Of a DNA stretch of 64,000 nucleotides, positions 10,783-22,751 are shown in pieces. The DNA comes from Wurfbainia villosa (lineage: Eukaryota > Streptophyta > Magnoliopsida > Zingiberales > Zingiberaceae), in contig CM046004.1 of assembly GCA_025175895.1 (NCBI GenBank), positions 48,411,359 through 48,475,358 on the forward strand, given 5' to 3'. The position numbers and the translations under genes are program-made. Each line of letters opens with the position of its first letter. Positions within the stretch are counted from its first letter, which is position 1. Below the pieces are notes generated by a model that ran no database searches, had not been told where the DNA came from, and saw nothing but the letters and a program-made list of their open reading frames with translations.

Positions 10783-13237
10783 TGTTGGCGGATATGCTCT
10801 TAGGCTCCCATGTCCCCGGATTAAAATTTTCACTAATGAAAACTAATCCGGATGGGATGAGTTTCCTAAGCACAACCAATTCGTCGTCGTGCTAACAACT
10901 TGAGCGATCGCTTGAACAAACTAGTTGTTCAAGCAACACAATTCTTCTAGTTGGTTAGCCGCGGAAGAGACGACGCACGGATCGCCGATTTTTGTGTTTC
11001 TTATTCGGGGTCCATGATTATACAAATACATGCAAGTGCAAACTAGTATAATCAACATATACTAACATAAAGAACATAAGCTAGCATATCAAATAAGAAC
11101 ATGAAAAGAACAATAATAAAAGTTGTGAAACTTTTATACCTCTTGATCTTCTATCGTATGTCCTAACCTCCTTGTAGACTTCGTGCGGGCGAAGATCCTC
11201 CACAAGTTGAAGCATCCTAGATCTTCTTCAATCCAAAGAAAGAAGAACTCTCTTTCCCTTCTTGCTTAAGCCAACCACCAATCCACAAAGGATTGATGCC
11301 GCCGACCCCAAGAATAGAGAGAACAAAATGGAAACAAAACTCTTCTCTTATCTAGGACCAACCATCAAGCTCCAAGCATGATGTTTGCCACCGGTCCAAA
11401 GAGAATATGGAATGGAGTATGGAAGCCAACCGAAAGAGAAACACCAAGGGTATGGGCGCCGGCCAACACTTGGAGAAAGGAAAGAAAAACAATCCTCCTC
11501 CTTGTTGCCGCCCAAACCCTAGATAAAGCTTTCCTAATTTCCGGCCAAGGATGAAGGGAAGGAGAATAGGTTGAGCTCTGGTCAAGGTATAGGGAACATG
11601 GATAGTGGCCGGCCAACACTTAGAAGGAAGAAGAAAAATATCTTCATCTCCATGTTGCCGCCCACCCTAATCCCAAAACCCTAACCCTAGCCGCCCAACC
11701 CCAATCCTATCCCATCTAGGTTTTGGTTGCCGCCCAAGGGAAGCCATCCTAATTCCATGCAACCTAAGCCATAGAAGGAAAGGAAAAACTTGGACGCCGA
11801 CCAAACCAAGGAGGAAAAGGGGGAAAGGGTTGCCGGCCATCAATGGGAAGAAGAGGAAGCCTTGCCGCCCAACACAATGAACCAAACCCCAACCCTAATC
11901 TCCTTTTCTTTCTTGCCGCCCAAGCCACCTTGTTTCAATTAGGTATTTCATCTCTTCTTGCGGCCCAAGCCTAAGTCCATATATATAGAGTTAGGTTTAG
12001 GCCTTGGTTTAATCTCCTCCATTGGTTCTAGAGATTTAATCTCAACCGTCGGATCTAGAGATTTAATCTCAACCGTCGGATCTAGAGATTTAATCTCAAC
12101 CGTCGGTTCTAGGGTTTTAATCCCAACCATCAAATCTAGAGATTTAATCTCCACCGTCAGTTAGATTTAATCTCAGCGATGGGTTCTGGGTTTTTAATCC
12201 TTAGTCGGATCAAGAATTTAATCTTCCAACCGTCGGATTCTAGGATTTAATCTCCTAACCGTCACGATCTAGAGTTTTGTTTAATTTATCCATGGCTGAT
12301 CTGGAACTTCATGAGGCTTATATTAGGCTACACGATAGGGACCATGCGACGAGGAGTTGATCTTGCCTGACCCGATGGATCGAACCACACAAAGTCTTGA
12401 TCCATCAATGATGTTCCATTCCACTAGAGGATCATCATCGAAAGAACTACCTCACCAACCCCCATAAGATTAATGATTGGCCCATATATTATTTGTACAT
12501 CCATCTCCCGTGTTTAAGATCATCGAATGTCCGTCGACAATTAATTGATTTGACCAATTAACCATGATTAATTAACATCTAACTCCTGAAAGTAAGTACC
12601 ACTCAACCTTATCATCATGTTGACTAAGTCCAACCTGCAGGTTTACATGATTTAACCTATGAGCCCTCAAGGTGGACACATCATCAACCTTAATATATAT
12701 AGGACACAGATTCCTCCTATAATCAACATCTACACACCATGTAAATAATATCATTTCAACTTATCGGGGCATATCGATTTAATCCATAGAAATCTCACCC
12801 TCCGTAAATCAAAGAAATAAATACTAAGTACATGTGTCCGTTATTATATCGATTAAGAGCATGTACAACATAATATCCGAGGTCCGATTCAATTATGTAG
12901 TCAAGAATAAATCAATCACCTATATGTCGGTCCTGCTCAATACACCTAAGTGTACTAGTGTAACTCTATGTTCAAGACAAAACAATACCAAGCTACACTA
13001 CAACCATGCCAATGGTTTGTCCAAAACCATCTTGGTTGTGAGCCTTTACTTATATTCTATAAGGGACTGATAACATGATCTTCTGTGCCGCACCCAGGCA
13101 CCATGTTATCTACAATGTAAAATATTAGACAATATGCACACATATAAATATAACGTGCAAACAATGATCATGTGATTCTTATTTCAAAATAAAGATGTTC
13201 ATACAAAAGAGCTAGGCTTTCAGTATACATCCCAACA
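10783..13237 (-). repeat. 3' LTR of element B
   Basis: It starts TGTTGGCGGATATG and ends ATCCCAACA, 2455 bp. It contains the 27-bp minisatellite (about 12010-12280) and, reading on the minus strand, a TATATATA box at 11980-11987 downstream of it. Confidence 0.9.
12010..12280. repeat. 27-bp minisatellite in B left LTR
   Basis: There are about eight units, each built from AACCGTCGGATCTAG joined to AGATTTAATCTC. The last units are degenerate and irregularly spaced. The array lies immediately upstream of the TATA-like box at 11980-11987 on the minus strand. Long open frames on both strands here are products of the 27-bp (9-codon) period. Confidence 0.85.
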
Positions 13238-13249
13238 ATCTCCCACTTA

Positions 13250-14567
13250 TACTAAAAGACTATGCTGTCATCATACTGCCATACATCTAATTCCCTTCCC
13301 CTCCACATGCCTATCAAAGCTCTCGCCAGAAGGGCCTTAGTGAAAGGGTCTACCAGGTCATCCTCTGATGCAATCTAGGCGACAGCAACTTCTACCTCCT
13401 TTACGATTTCTCATATCAGGTGGTACTTGCACTCTATGTGTTTACTAGCCTTATGGGCTCGTGGTTCCTTCGAGTTTGCAACTGCACCATTATTATCACA
13501 ATAAATTGTGATAGTTCTGGGCAAACCAGGAATCACATCCAAGTCCATCAGGAAGTTCCTGAGCCATACAAATTGTTTGGCCGCCTCATAGGCTGCCACA
13601 TACTCAGCTTCCATGGTGGAGTCCGCCATGCATTTCTGCTGGACACTCCTCCATACAATGACTCCACCTCCCAAAGTAAACACAAAACCTAAGGTAGACT
13701 TACTGTTATCCTTATCTGATTGGAAATCGCAATCCATGCAACCCACAGGGAGTAATTGGTCTGCCCGGTAAACTAGCATATAATCTCTAGTCCTTCTCAG
13801 GCACTACAATATATGCTTTACCGCACCCAATGTCCTCGTCTCCGATTACTCGATATTCACGACCATGCCTACTGCAGATGTCTGGTCTCGTACATAGCAT
13901 ACATTAGGCTTCCTACTGCCGAAGCATAAGGAACTGCCTTCAGCTCCTTTATCACCTCAGATGATCTAGGACACATCTCCTTAGATAAAGTAACTCCATA
14001 CCTGAAAGGTAGAAAACCCTTCTTGGAGTTTTGTATGCTAAAACGATCCAAAACCATGTCTATGTATGAAGCTTGGGATAAGCACAACAACCTTGATCCC
14101 CAAGGTTGTGACCCACTTCTCCCAAGTCCTTCATATCATACTGTTTGAACGACCATACCCTTACGTCTGATAACACTCTGATATTGTTGCCAACTACCAA
14201 AATATTATCTACGTATAGTACAAGAAATACCACTATGTTTCTGTCACATCTCTTGTATACACAAGACTCATCTGGACTTTGAACAAATCCATAAGTCTGG
14301 ATTTACCTCATCAAAGCAGATGTTCCAAGACCTCAAAGCTTGCTTCAGTCCATAAACGGACCGATTAAGCTTATATACAATATGCTCTTTACCCTTAGCA
14401 ATGAATCCCTCTGGTCGCTTCATGTAGATGGATTCCTCAAGACTTCCACTAAGGAATGCTGTCTTGACATCCATCTGTCACGCCTCATAATCCATATGAG
14501 TTGCTATGCATAAGAGCTCCCAAACCTATCTTGAATCCATAGATTCAATCTCAGTATTCATTGCACT
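13250..14567 (-). pseudogene. RT and RNase H remnant of element B
   Basis: RNase H reads at 13411-13779 (STLGFVFTLGGGVIVWRS, DSTMEAEYVAA, IYCDNNGAVA). RT pieces lie at 13869-14474. The catalytic box reads YVDN instead of YVDD (14206-14217 on the minus strand). About 70 codons of RT are deleted near 14505-14540: sequence equal to QVWEL is joined directly to LCIATHMDYE. Several stops are present. Confidence 0.85.
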
Positions 14568-15460
14568 TTGCAAAGATGCTGTATTTATATCTTGGATTGC
14601 CTCGTCGTATGTCTAGGGATTAGGTTCATGTTTACTAAGGACCAAATCAGAAGATTTATCCAAAAACATGAATCTGAGAGGCTGTCTCACAACCCTCCCA
14701 CTATGATGAGGTATCATCTGTGTATCCTCTGTGACACGCGGTGCAGTGACATGTGGTATATCCTCTTGTACCGGTGGTACTAAAGAAGTGACTTCCCTTT
14801 TAACTCCTCCAGAACAATTTTACCCTTGGGCTTGTGGCTCATCACATAGTCTTCCTCTAGAAATCTGGCGTTCGTCTTAACGATCACCCTCTGATCTCTA
14901 GGACTACAAAACAAGTCAGAATAACTCATCATCGATCTAATCATCTCCATAAGAGTCCTATTCCTTCGTACTGCTACACTGTTCTGCTGGGGTGTGCCAG
15001 GTGCAGTCAATTTGGATTGAATCCCAACCTCTGATAAGTAGTTCCTAAACTCTCCCAAGAGGTTGTCACCACCACGATCAAATCGTAGTGTCATCCATAT
15101 CTTGAATAATCGTCTATGAAAGAGACGAAATATTCAAGATTACCTCTTGCCTAGATAGTCATAGGACCTCACAAATCAGAATGAACCATTTCTAACAAAT
15201 CTTTGGCTCTATACCCCTTAGCCTTAAAAAGGCCTATTGGTCATCTTACCCTCCAAGTAAGATTCGTAGGTTGGGAGATCCTCCACCACTAATGAACCCA
15301 AAGGTCCATCAGCTATCAACCTTTGAATTCTGCTTAGGTTAATGTGACCAAGCCTAAGAAGCCAAAGATATGTTTGGTTCATCTTCGAAGGTTCTTTTCT
15401 CTTATTGGAATTAGAAGATGAGTTATTAACTTCTATTTGCATCGTGGGAGCTTGTGGTTC
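14568..15460 (-). pseudogene. Integrase remnant of element B
   Basis: The minus-strand pieces at 14780-15094 and 15224-15442 are integrase and the GAG-pre-integrase zinc region (WLLRLGHINLSRIQ...YESYLEGKM, where the first Cys of CESC reads Tyr and the second also reads Tyr). The 91-bp deletion shared with A and C is visible at about 15078-15090. The second catalytic Asp is kept (LRFDRGGD). A further deletion joins the MMSYSDL segment to FCSPRDQRV, losing about 90 codons. Confidence 0.82.
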
Positions 15461-16170
15461 AAGTTATAAATTTCCTATCTATGTACCTGAATAGATAATG
15501 TCCCTATTCCTTTTATAACAAATCTGTCATGAAAAGAAATAGATTATCCATCCAAAAACTATTTAGAAACCGAAATCAATTCTTTCTAAATAAGGGTACA
15601 TAAAGGAAATTCTTAAGAACCAAAAACCTTTATTTTTCTCAAAAGATAAATAAAACATCTCCTACTGCAATAGCCGCCATCTTCATGGCATTGCCCAAGT
15701 AAATGGTAATATCCCCTTTAGCTAGTCATCGGGTTTCCTGGAACCCCTGTAAAGTATTGCAGACATGATTAGTGGCTCTCGTATCTACACACCAGGTGCC
15801 GGTAGATAACACCACTAACCATGTTACAACGACTAGACCAAAAGATATACTTTTGTTCTGTTTTGGATTGGGACAGTCCTCCTTCCAATGTCCATCCTGC
15901 TTGTAAGTGAAGTACTTGCCTTTCGGCTTCTTCACTCCTCCCTAAGATCCTCCCACCACATTTGCTCCACCTTGTTTCTCCTTCTTCTTGCCTTTCGGCT
16001 TAGAAGTAGAAACCTTTTTGAGCAACCATGGCTTGAGGATACTCTTCGAAGAGTGCATACTATACTTCCTAGCAGATAAGACAATATCTGGATTCCTTTC
16101 CAATCAACATTATTTGGGTACAGTAAGTTTATTTCCTTTAGTATCACAGTAAGTGGACTGAAAGTCAATT
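15461..16170 (-). pseudogene. Gag C-terminus and protease remnant of element B
   Basis: The zinc knuckle at 15860-15930 reads KYFTYKQDGHWKEDCP: the first two Cys of the CCHC box are Tyr. The protease site reads VDTRATNHVCN with Arg for the catalytic-loop Gly (D has VDTGATDHV). An in-frame TGA follows QETR, as in D. Gag upstream (15932-16168) goes from ILKEINLLYPNNVDWKG almost directly to the lysine/arginine-rich tail, so nearly the whole capsid-like domain is gone. Confidence 0.8.
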
Positions 16171-17236
16171 ATGAAAATCCTAAGAATCACATAGATCATT
16201 ACTTTAGATTTCAAAAAATTATTGATTCCTCAAACAATAAAATTTCGAAATCAACCAACACCTCAAAACACCGAGAATATCGCATGCCACGCAGTGTGGA
16301 CGTATACGAATTCTACATTTGTAAGAGGAGGTTTTACCCATTAATTTTATTATCCTGTCAACCTTACTTTTTGACAAATAAAATTAATAGTTGGTTCCTC
16401 TTTGGCCCTACAAATAAAAGCAGTGACTCCGATGGGGAGGATACTTTATATTTGCATCTAAGTGTGCACCATTACACGATACTAAGGGACTTATTTCGGA
16501 TTATGTGCCTTACCGCTGTGGAAGTACACACGCTCCTAGATAATTTCCTATAACCATTCTTTGACCTAGTGATCTGTAAACAAACTCATCCGCAGGGAGG
16601 AAGGCACTCAGAGCCGACACGCAAGTTTGTTGCATCACACGTCAAATTGTAATGTAGGCCGCGGGAATTAATTAAAATATCCCTCTCCCACTTAGTAAAT
16701 TGAAAATGAGGAATTTTCAAGCACACACAACATGCATATAAAACAAATCAGCAATAAATATGGAAAAATCAGAATTTTTCCAACTATTATGGCATTGTTC
16801 TCCAATATGCGTCCCGTCGTGTCGCCACCTCATCCGCTCCTCCTACGCCATGTACGAGCCATCCGGAGATCCGAGCCGAGAATAAAACCTATTTTATTTT
16901 ACATCCATCGATCCTATACTCCACGAGGGAGTGTACATGAAATCTAGATCGAAAGTAAAATAAAATAAAGAGTGGCTAAACAATGTCGTATTCAATTACA
17001 AAAATTAAATACTAATTTAGCCTCGTCAACCCCGAGGATTCAAATAATACACATACAATCACACACAAACAACCACATACACTCATATAGCCATAATAGT
17101 TGGATCTTATGCCTGCAACCAAAAAGTTAGCCTACGCACATCCTACTATTATCCGGCATACACAATATATGATAAGTGCGTGAAAGTAACCGAATCCAAA
17201 ACACACAAAACCGGAAACCGTGGCTCTGATACCAAA
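16171..17236 (-). other. Leader and primer site of element B
   Basis: About 1 kb of non-coding leader homologous to 7314-8355 on the opposite strand. It ends in GGCTCTGATACCA (17222-17234), the complement of the initiator tRNA-Met primer site. Confidence 0.85.
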
Positions 17237-19691
17237 TGTTGGCGGATATGCTCTTAGGCTCCCATGTCCCCGGATTAAAATTTTCACTAATGAAAACTAA
17301 TCCGGATGGGATGAGTTTCCTAAGCACAACCAATTCGTCGTCGTGCTAACAACTTGAGCGATCGCTTGAACAAACTAGTTGTTCAAGCAACACAACCCTT
17401 CTAGTTGGTTAGCCGCGGAAGAGACGACGCACGGATCGCCGATTTTTGTTTTTCTTATTCGAGGTCCATGATTATACAAATACATGCAAATGCAAACTAG
17501 TATAATCAACATATACTAACATAAAGAACATAAGCTAGCATATCAAATAAGAACATGAAAAGAACAATAATAAAAGTTGTGAAACTTTTATACCTCTTGA
17601 TCTTCTATCGTATGTCCTAACCTCCTTGTAGACTTCGTGTGGGCGAAGATCCTCCACAAGTTGAAGCATCCTAGATCTTCTTCAATCCAAAGAAAGAAGA
17701 ACTCTCTTTCCCTTCTTGCTTAAGCCAACCACCAATCCACAAAGGATTGATGCCGCCGGCCCCAAGAATAGAGAGAACAAAATGGAAACAAAACTCTTCT
17801 CTTATCTAGGACCAACCATCAAGCTCCAAGCATGATGTTTGCCGCCGGTCCAAAGAGAAGATGGAATGGAGTATGGAAACCAACCGAAAGAGAAACACCA
17901 AGGGTATGGGTACCGGCCAACACTTGGAGAAAGGAAAGGAAAACAATCCTCCTCCTTGTTGCTGCCCAAACCCTAGACAAAGCTTTCCTAAATTTCAGCC
18001 AAGGATGAAGGGAAGGAGAATAGGTTGAGCTCCGGTCAAGGTATAGGGAACATGGATAGTGGCCGGCCAACACTTAGAAGGAAGAAGAAAAAGATCTTCA
18101 TCTCCATGTTGCCGCCCACCCTAATCCCAAAACCCTAACCCTAGCCGCCCAACCCCAATCCTATCCCATCTAGGTTTTGGTTGCCGCCCAAGGGAAGCCA
18201 TCCTAATTCCATCCAACCTAAGCCATAGAAGGAAAGGAAAAACTTGGACGCCGGCCAAACCAAGAATGAAAACGGAGAAAGGGTTGCCGGCCATCAATGG
18301 GAAGAAGAGGAAGCCTTGCCGCCCAACACAATGAACCAAACCCTAACCCTAATCTCCTTTTCTTTCTTGCCGCCCAAGCCACCTTCTTTCAATTAGGTTT
18401 TTCATCTCTTCTTGCCGCCCAAGCCTAAGCCCATATATATAGAGTTAGGTTTAGGCCTTGGTTTAATATCCTCCATTGGTTCTAGAGATTTAATCTCAAC
18501 CGTCGGATCTAGAGATTTAATCTCAACCGTCGGATCTAGAGATTTAATCTCAACCGTCGGTTCTAGGGTTTTAATCCCAACCATCAAATCTAGAGATTTA
18601 ATCTCCACCGTCGGTTCTAGGGTTTTAATCCCAACCATCGGATCTAGAGATTTAATCTCAACCGTCGGTTCTAGGGTTTTAATCCCAACCGTCGGATCTA
18701 GAGATTTAATCTCCACCGTCGGTTCTAGGGATTTAATCCTAACCGTTAGATCTAGAGATTTGTTTTCCATCATTTGATCTAGACTTCATGAGGTTTATAT
18801 TAGGCTACGATAGGGACCATGAGGAGGAGTTGGGTCTTGGCCACCCGATGGATCGGAACCACACAAACTTGATCCATCAATGATGTTCCATTCCACTAGA
18901 GGATCATCATCGAACTACCTCACCAACCCCATAAATTAATATGGGCTCCATATATTATTTGTACATCCATCCCCCCGTGTTTAAGACATCGAATGTCCGT
19001 CAATTAATTGATTTACTGACCATCAATTAATTAACATCTAACTCCTCGAGTAGTACCACTCAACCTTATCATCATGTTGACTAAGTCAACCTGCAGGGTT
19101 TACATGATGAACCTTATGAGCTCCTCAAGGGGACATCATCAACCTAATACATAGGACACGGATTCCTCCTATAATCAACGACACACCATGTAAATAATAT
19201 CATTTCCCAACTTACCGGGCATATTGATTTAATCCATAGAAATCTCACCCTCTGGTAAATCAAAGAAATAAATACTAAGTACATGTGTCCGTTATTATAT
19301 CGGGATTAAGAGCATGTACAACATAATATCCGAGGTCCGATTCAATTATGTAGTCAACAACAAATTGAATCACCTCTATGTCGGTCCTGCTCAATATACT
19401 TAAGTGTACTAGTGTAACTCTATGTTCAAGACAAAACAATACCAAGCTACACTACAACCATGCCAATGGTTTGTCCAAAACCATCTTGGTTGTGAGCCTT
19501 TACTTATATTCTACAAGGGACTGATAACATGATCTTCTGTGCCGCACCCAGGCACCATGTTATCTACAATGTAAAATATTAGATAATATGCACACATATA
19601 AATATAACGTGCAAACAATGATCATGTGATTCTTATTTCAAAATAAAGATGTTCATACAAAAGAGCTAGGCTTTCAGTATACATCCCAACA
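17237..19691 (-). repeat. 5' LTR of element B
   Basis: The LTR is 2455 bp, the same length as its partner although the minisatellite copy number differs. A TATATATA box lies at 18434-18441, and the minisatellite at 18466-18775 is upstream of it on the minus strand. Confidence 0.92.
18466..18775. repeat. 27-bp minisatellite in B right LTR
   Basis: There are about eleven units, more regular than in the left LTR. The two main unit types end TAGAGATTTAATCTC or TAGGGTTTTAATCCC and alternate in part of the array. Confidence 0.88.
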
Positions 19692-20277
19692 AGCCAATCA
19701 TATTTGAGCACCACTCCCCTTGAAATTTGGTGATAAACCTTGACTCCTCGAGGCTGATCCTTTGACCAGATCGTGATGGCCATCACCCGATTATTCTTGG
19801 CGATCATCGAGTGCTAGCGTAGTCACCGTGATGACCGATGGACGGTCGAGTCCTTCAGTTGGCGATCGATTGATCTTTCAAGGCACTGTTAGCTTAAAGA
19901 AAACATTATTTCGACGGTCGTCGATCGTCCGATCTCGACCTAGACCACCTATGAGATGTCTTGGGTCGGATCTACACTTAAGTCTTTCCCCGTAACGAGG
20001 ATACGACCTTACTTACACTCGCACACACGAGCTTACCTCGATACTTACGTGTTGCTTTTGCTTCCGGCCTTCCACTCAATTCCTTCGGCTCCCTCCGAAG
20101 TCACTTGAGTGTCGCCCGACCACCGCGGCTTCCTCCGGGTGTCGCTAGCCTTCAGCTCCAGCTATAGCAATTTTCTGCACACTCGATTCAGCTCGTGAGA
20201 TAACAACATGAGCTTAACTTTGTGTCATTTGCTATAATCAAAACTCAGGTTCGACTTAGGTGCCTACTGTACTAACA

Positions 20278-21056
20278 ATCTCCCCCTTTTTGATTTATGG
20301 CAAACCCACATACAAAGTTATGTGCATTAAGAAAAGATATGCATGAATGAACAGGAGTATAAAAACTCTTTTTCAAGTGCTCCCCCTTGAGGAATCCTCC
20401 CCCTTGACCGAGGGTGAGTACTTGAGAAAGAGTTTTAACTCTCCCCCTTGACGTTTGCTACTAAAAAAGAATTAAGTAACCTAAATTACTTAATATTGGC
20501 CATAGTATTTAAAATAAATAAGTTCAAGTGTCGTATATCGAAAAAATTTGACCCCTTAACTTTGATCTTTTAACTTTGGCCTTTTTCTCCCCCTTTTGCC
20601 GTATATCGAAAAGAGTAAGGGGTGTGTGGAAAACAAAATAAGTGTTAAATTTAAAGTCCAAGCATGTTCCCCATTTTTTATTTTTAAAAAAAATATACTG
20701 AAAATAAGCTCATCTATAAAATGTTCGACTCATATTTGGCTTGATTGATATGAAAGATCAACCAGTCATGGTCAGAGTCGGTTAGTGTGTATGATTATAC
20801 TCCATGGTTCGTGGCGATGCACTAGATCTACATCTGGAACCAGGAGTAAGGTCCTAACATCTCACGCCCATCTACGTGGCTAAGTACACAAACACATTAG
20901 TCCTATGTGTTGTGAGATGTATTGGCTCCTTAAATCTATAGGTGCATGATATCTAAGGTATGTCCTATGCTAGCTCCATAAAAATGAAAATTTAAGAAAT
21001 AGTAGTAAGAAAATATAATTTGCAAGTTCCTATTCTACTACGCACATGCCCAATTT
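20278..21056 (-). other. SIRE-like element: polypurine tract and region between RNase H and 3' LTR
   Basis: ATCTCCCCCTTTTTG at 20278 is the complement of the polypurine tract used to prime plus-strand DNA. The CTCCCCCTT word recurs at about 20380-20450 and 20585. The remaining 700 bp holds no conserved frame, so the env-like gene known from some SIRE elements is absent or lost. Confidence 0.7.
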
Positions 21057-21600
21057 TCATCTTAATAGACTAAATTCGGCTTCAGGTAGGGGTTTAGTAA
21101 ATAGGTCTGCTAAGTTAGACTTCGATTCGACGTATTCGAGTTGTATTGCTCCGTTGGCCACATGTTCTCGAATGAAATGGTGTTTGACCTTTATATGTTT
21201 GGTCCTAGAGTGACATATCGGATTCTTAGTAAGATTAATTGAACTATTGTTGTCTAAGTGAAGTTTAGTATTCGTAAAGTCTAACTTAAAGTCGTGGAGA
21301 GTGTGCTTCATCCAAAGAAGTTGAGTGACACACTCACCCATCGTGATGTATTCAGCTTCGGTGGTAGATAAAGCGACACAGTGTTGCTTCCTACTGCACC
21401 AACTTACTAGACTCGAGCTGAGAAGTTGACAACAACCACTCGTGCTCTTTCTATCGAGCTTACTACCGACATAGTCCAAATCGGAGTAGCGGATTAGTTC
21501 GAACTCCGTAGATCTAGGGTACCAAATACCAACGTTAAGTGTACCCTTAAGATATCTAAGGATACGCTTAACTAGGGTTAGGTGAGACTCCTTAGCACAG
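21057..21600 (-). pseudogene. RNase H of the SIRE-like element
   Basis: The 140-codon frame 21057-21479 carries DRKSTSGCCQLL, WCSRKQHCVALSTTEAEYI and the C-terminal TKHIKVKHHFIREHV...ADLFTKPL, the usual end of copia pol. The junction to RT at 21480-21602 is broken by stops, but the order is preserved. Confidence 0.9.
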
Positions 21601-22751
21601 GTTTAAAACCTGGCACACATACTTACTGCGAATAGGATGTCGGGTCGGCTCGCAGTTAAGTATAGGAGACTTCCTATCGCGCTCCTATAGTACTTTAAGT
21701 CAATGGACTTACTTTCTAGGTCTTCTCCTATGTTAACATTAATCGCCATTGGGATGTTTATTATCTTAGCATCTTGCATTCCAAATCTTTTAATTAACTC
21801 CTTAGTGTATTTTTGTTGATATAGGTATATACCATCCTTAGTTTGTTTAATTTGTAGACCTAAAAGGAAACTTAACTCGCCTACCAAGTTCATTTCGAAC
21901 TCACTTTCCATGAGTGAAACGAACTCATTTAGTAAGGCTGAGTTAGAGGTTCCAAAAATTATATCATCTACGTAAATTTGAGCTATGAATATTTCTTTAC
22001 CTAAGGTTTTTACGAAGAGAGTTGGGTCAACTAAGCCTTGGTTAAACCCTTTTGACTTAAGATGGATTGAAAGTCTCTCGTACCAAGCTCGAGGAGCTTG
22101 TTTAAGTCCATAGAGAGCTTTCTTAAGTTTTAGAACATGGTCGGGTTTATCTAGATTTTCGAATCCGGGGGGTTGGCTAACATAAACTTCATCTTTAATG
22201 TATCCATTTAGGAATGCCGACTTAACATCCATTTGAAACAGCTTAAATCCTCGATGTGCGGCATAAGCTAGCAACATTCAAATGGATTAGAGTCTAGCTA
22301 CTGGGGCATAGGTTTCGTCGTAATCTAAGCCTTCGACTTGACTAAACCCTTTGGCGACCAACCTAGCCTTGTTTCTAACTACTTCACCTTTATCATCAAG
22401 CTTATTTCGAAACACCCACTTTGTTCCAATTATCGTTTTGTCTTTAGGTGGTGGTACTAATTCCCACACTTCATTCCTAGTAAATTGAGCTAGCTCTTCT
22501 TGCATTGCAATAATCCAATCGGGATCAAGAAGAGCTTGTTCAATTGATTTGGGTTCTATCTTTGAAATTAAGGAAATTTGACTAAGGTTCCTATAGGATG
22601 CTCTCGTTCGAACTCCTAGATTAGGATCTCCTATCACTTGATCGATAGGGTGGTTAGTTTGAATCCTAGATTGGGTTGGGTTTGTGTCACCTAATGCTTG
22701 ATCAATGGGGTGACTTGGTTGAACACTAGTTTGACTCGGATCACTTGTCAC
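21601..22751 (-). pseudogene. Reverse transcriptase of the SIRE-like element
   Basis: The N-terminal half at 22287-22751 contains NEVWELVPPPKD, GTKWVFRNKLDDKGE and KARLVAKGFSQVEG. The C-terminal half at 21603-22277 contains FQMDVKSAFLNGYI, ALYGLKQAPRAWYE and the intact catalytic YVDDIIFG. A small frameshift near 22280 (in the segment equivalent to ARLEAIR) separates the halves. The motif set is typical of the SIRE lineage and clearly different from the Angela-like copies. Confidence 0.92.

Larger units (their letters stand above)
10783..19691 (-). mobile_element. Angela-like copia element B (defective, minus strand)
   Basis: It is 8909 bp with ends TGTTGGCGG and CATCCCAACA and target duplication AGCCA (10778-10782, 19692-19696). 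The LTRs are 2455 bp each, the internal region about 4 kb. The primer-site complement lies at 17222-17234 and the polypurine complement ATCTCCCACTT at 13238. In the first 240 bp the LTRs differ at only about four positions by eye, so insertion is relatively recent. Yet gag, integrase and RT all carry large deletions, so it was probably moved by another element's proteins. Confidence 0.92.
10234..20277 (-). repeat. 3' LTR of the SIRE-like element, split by element B
   Basis: The two parts are 10234-10782 and 19692-20277, together about 1.13 kb after removing the duplicated AGCCA. They align with the right LTR 26631-27751. Near the start there is a G run of about 16 (10258-10273), against a short interrupted run in the right copy. 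Over the first 110 bp I count only a few differences between the two LTRs. Confidence 0.9.

Noticed and set aside
11948..12164. Repeat-rich open frames on both strands (KSLDPTVEI and SRDLISTVG repeats), also at 18402-18777, 29507-29752, 58920-59165 and 62848-63274
   Set aside because: They arise from the 27-bp minisatellite, whose length is a multiple of three and lacks stops in some frames; they lie upstream of the LTR TATA box.
18466..18775. Regularly spaced short repeats resembling a CRISPR array
   Set aside because: Units are contiguous without unique spacers, lie in retrotransposon LTRs, and the genome is a plant.
20278..21056. Possible env-like gene between pol and 3' LTR of the SIRE-like element
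   Set aside because: No long frame, signal peptide or membrane segment on the coding strand.
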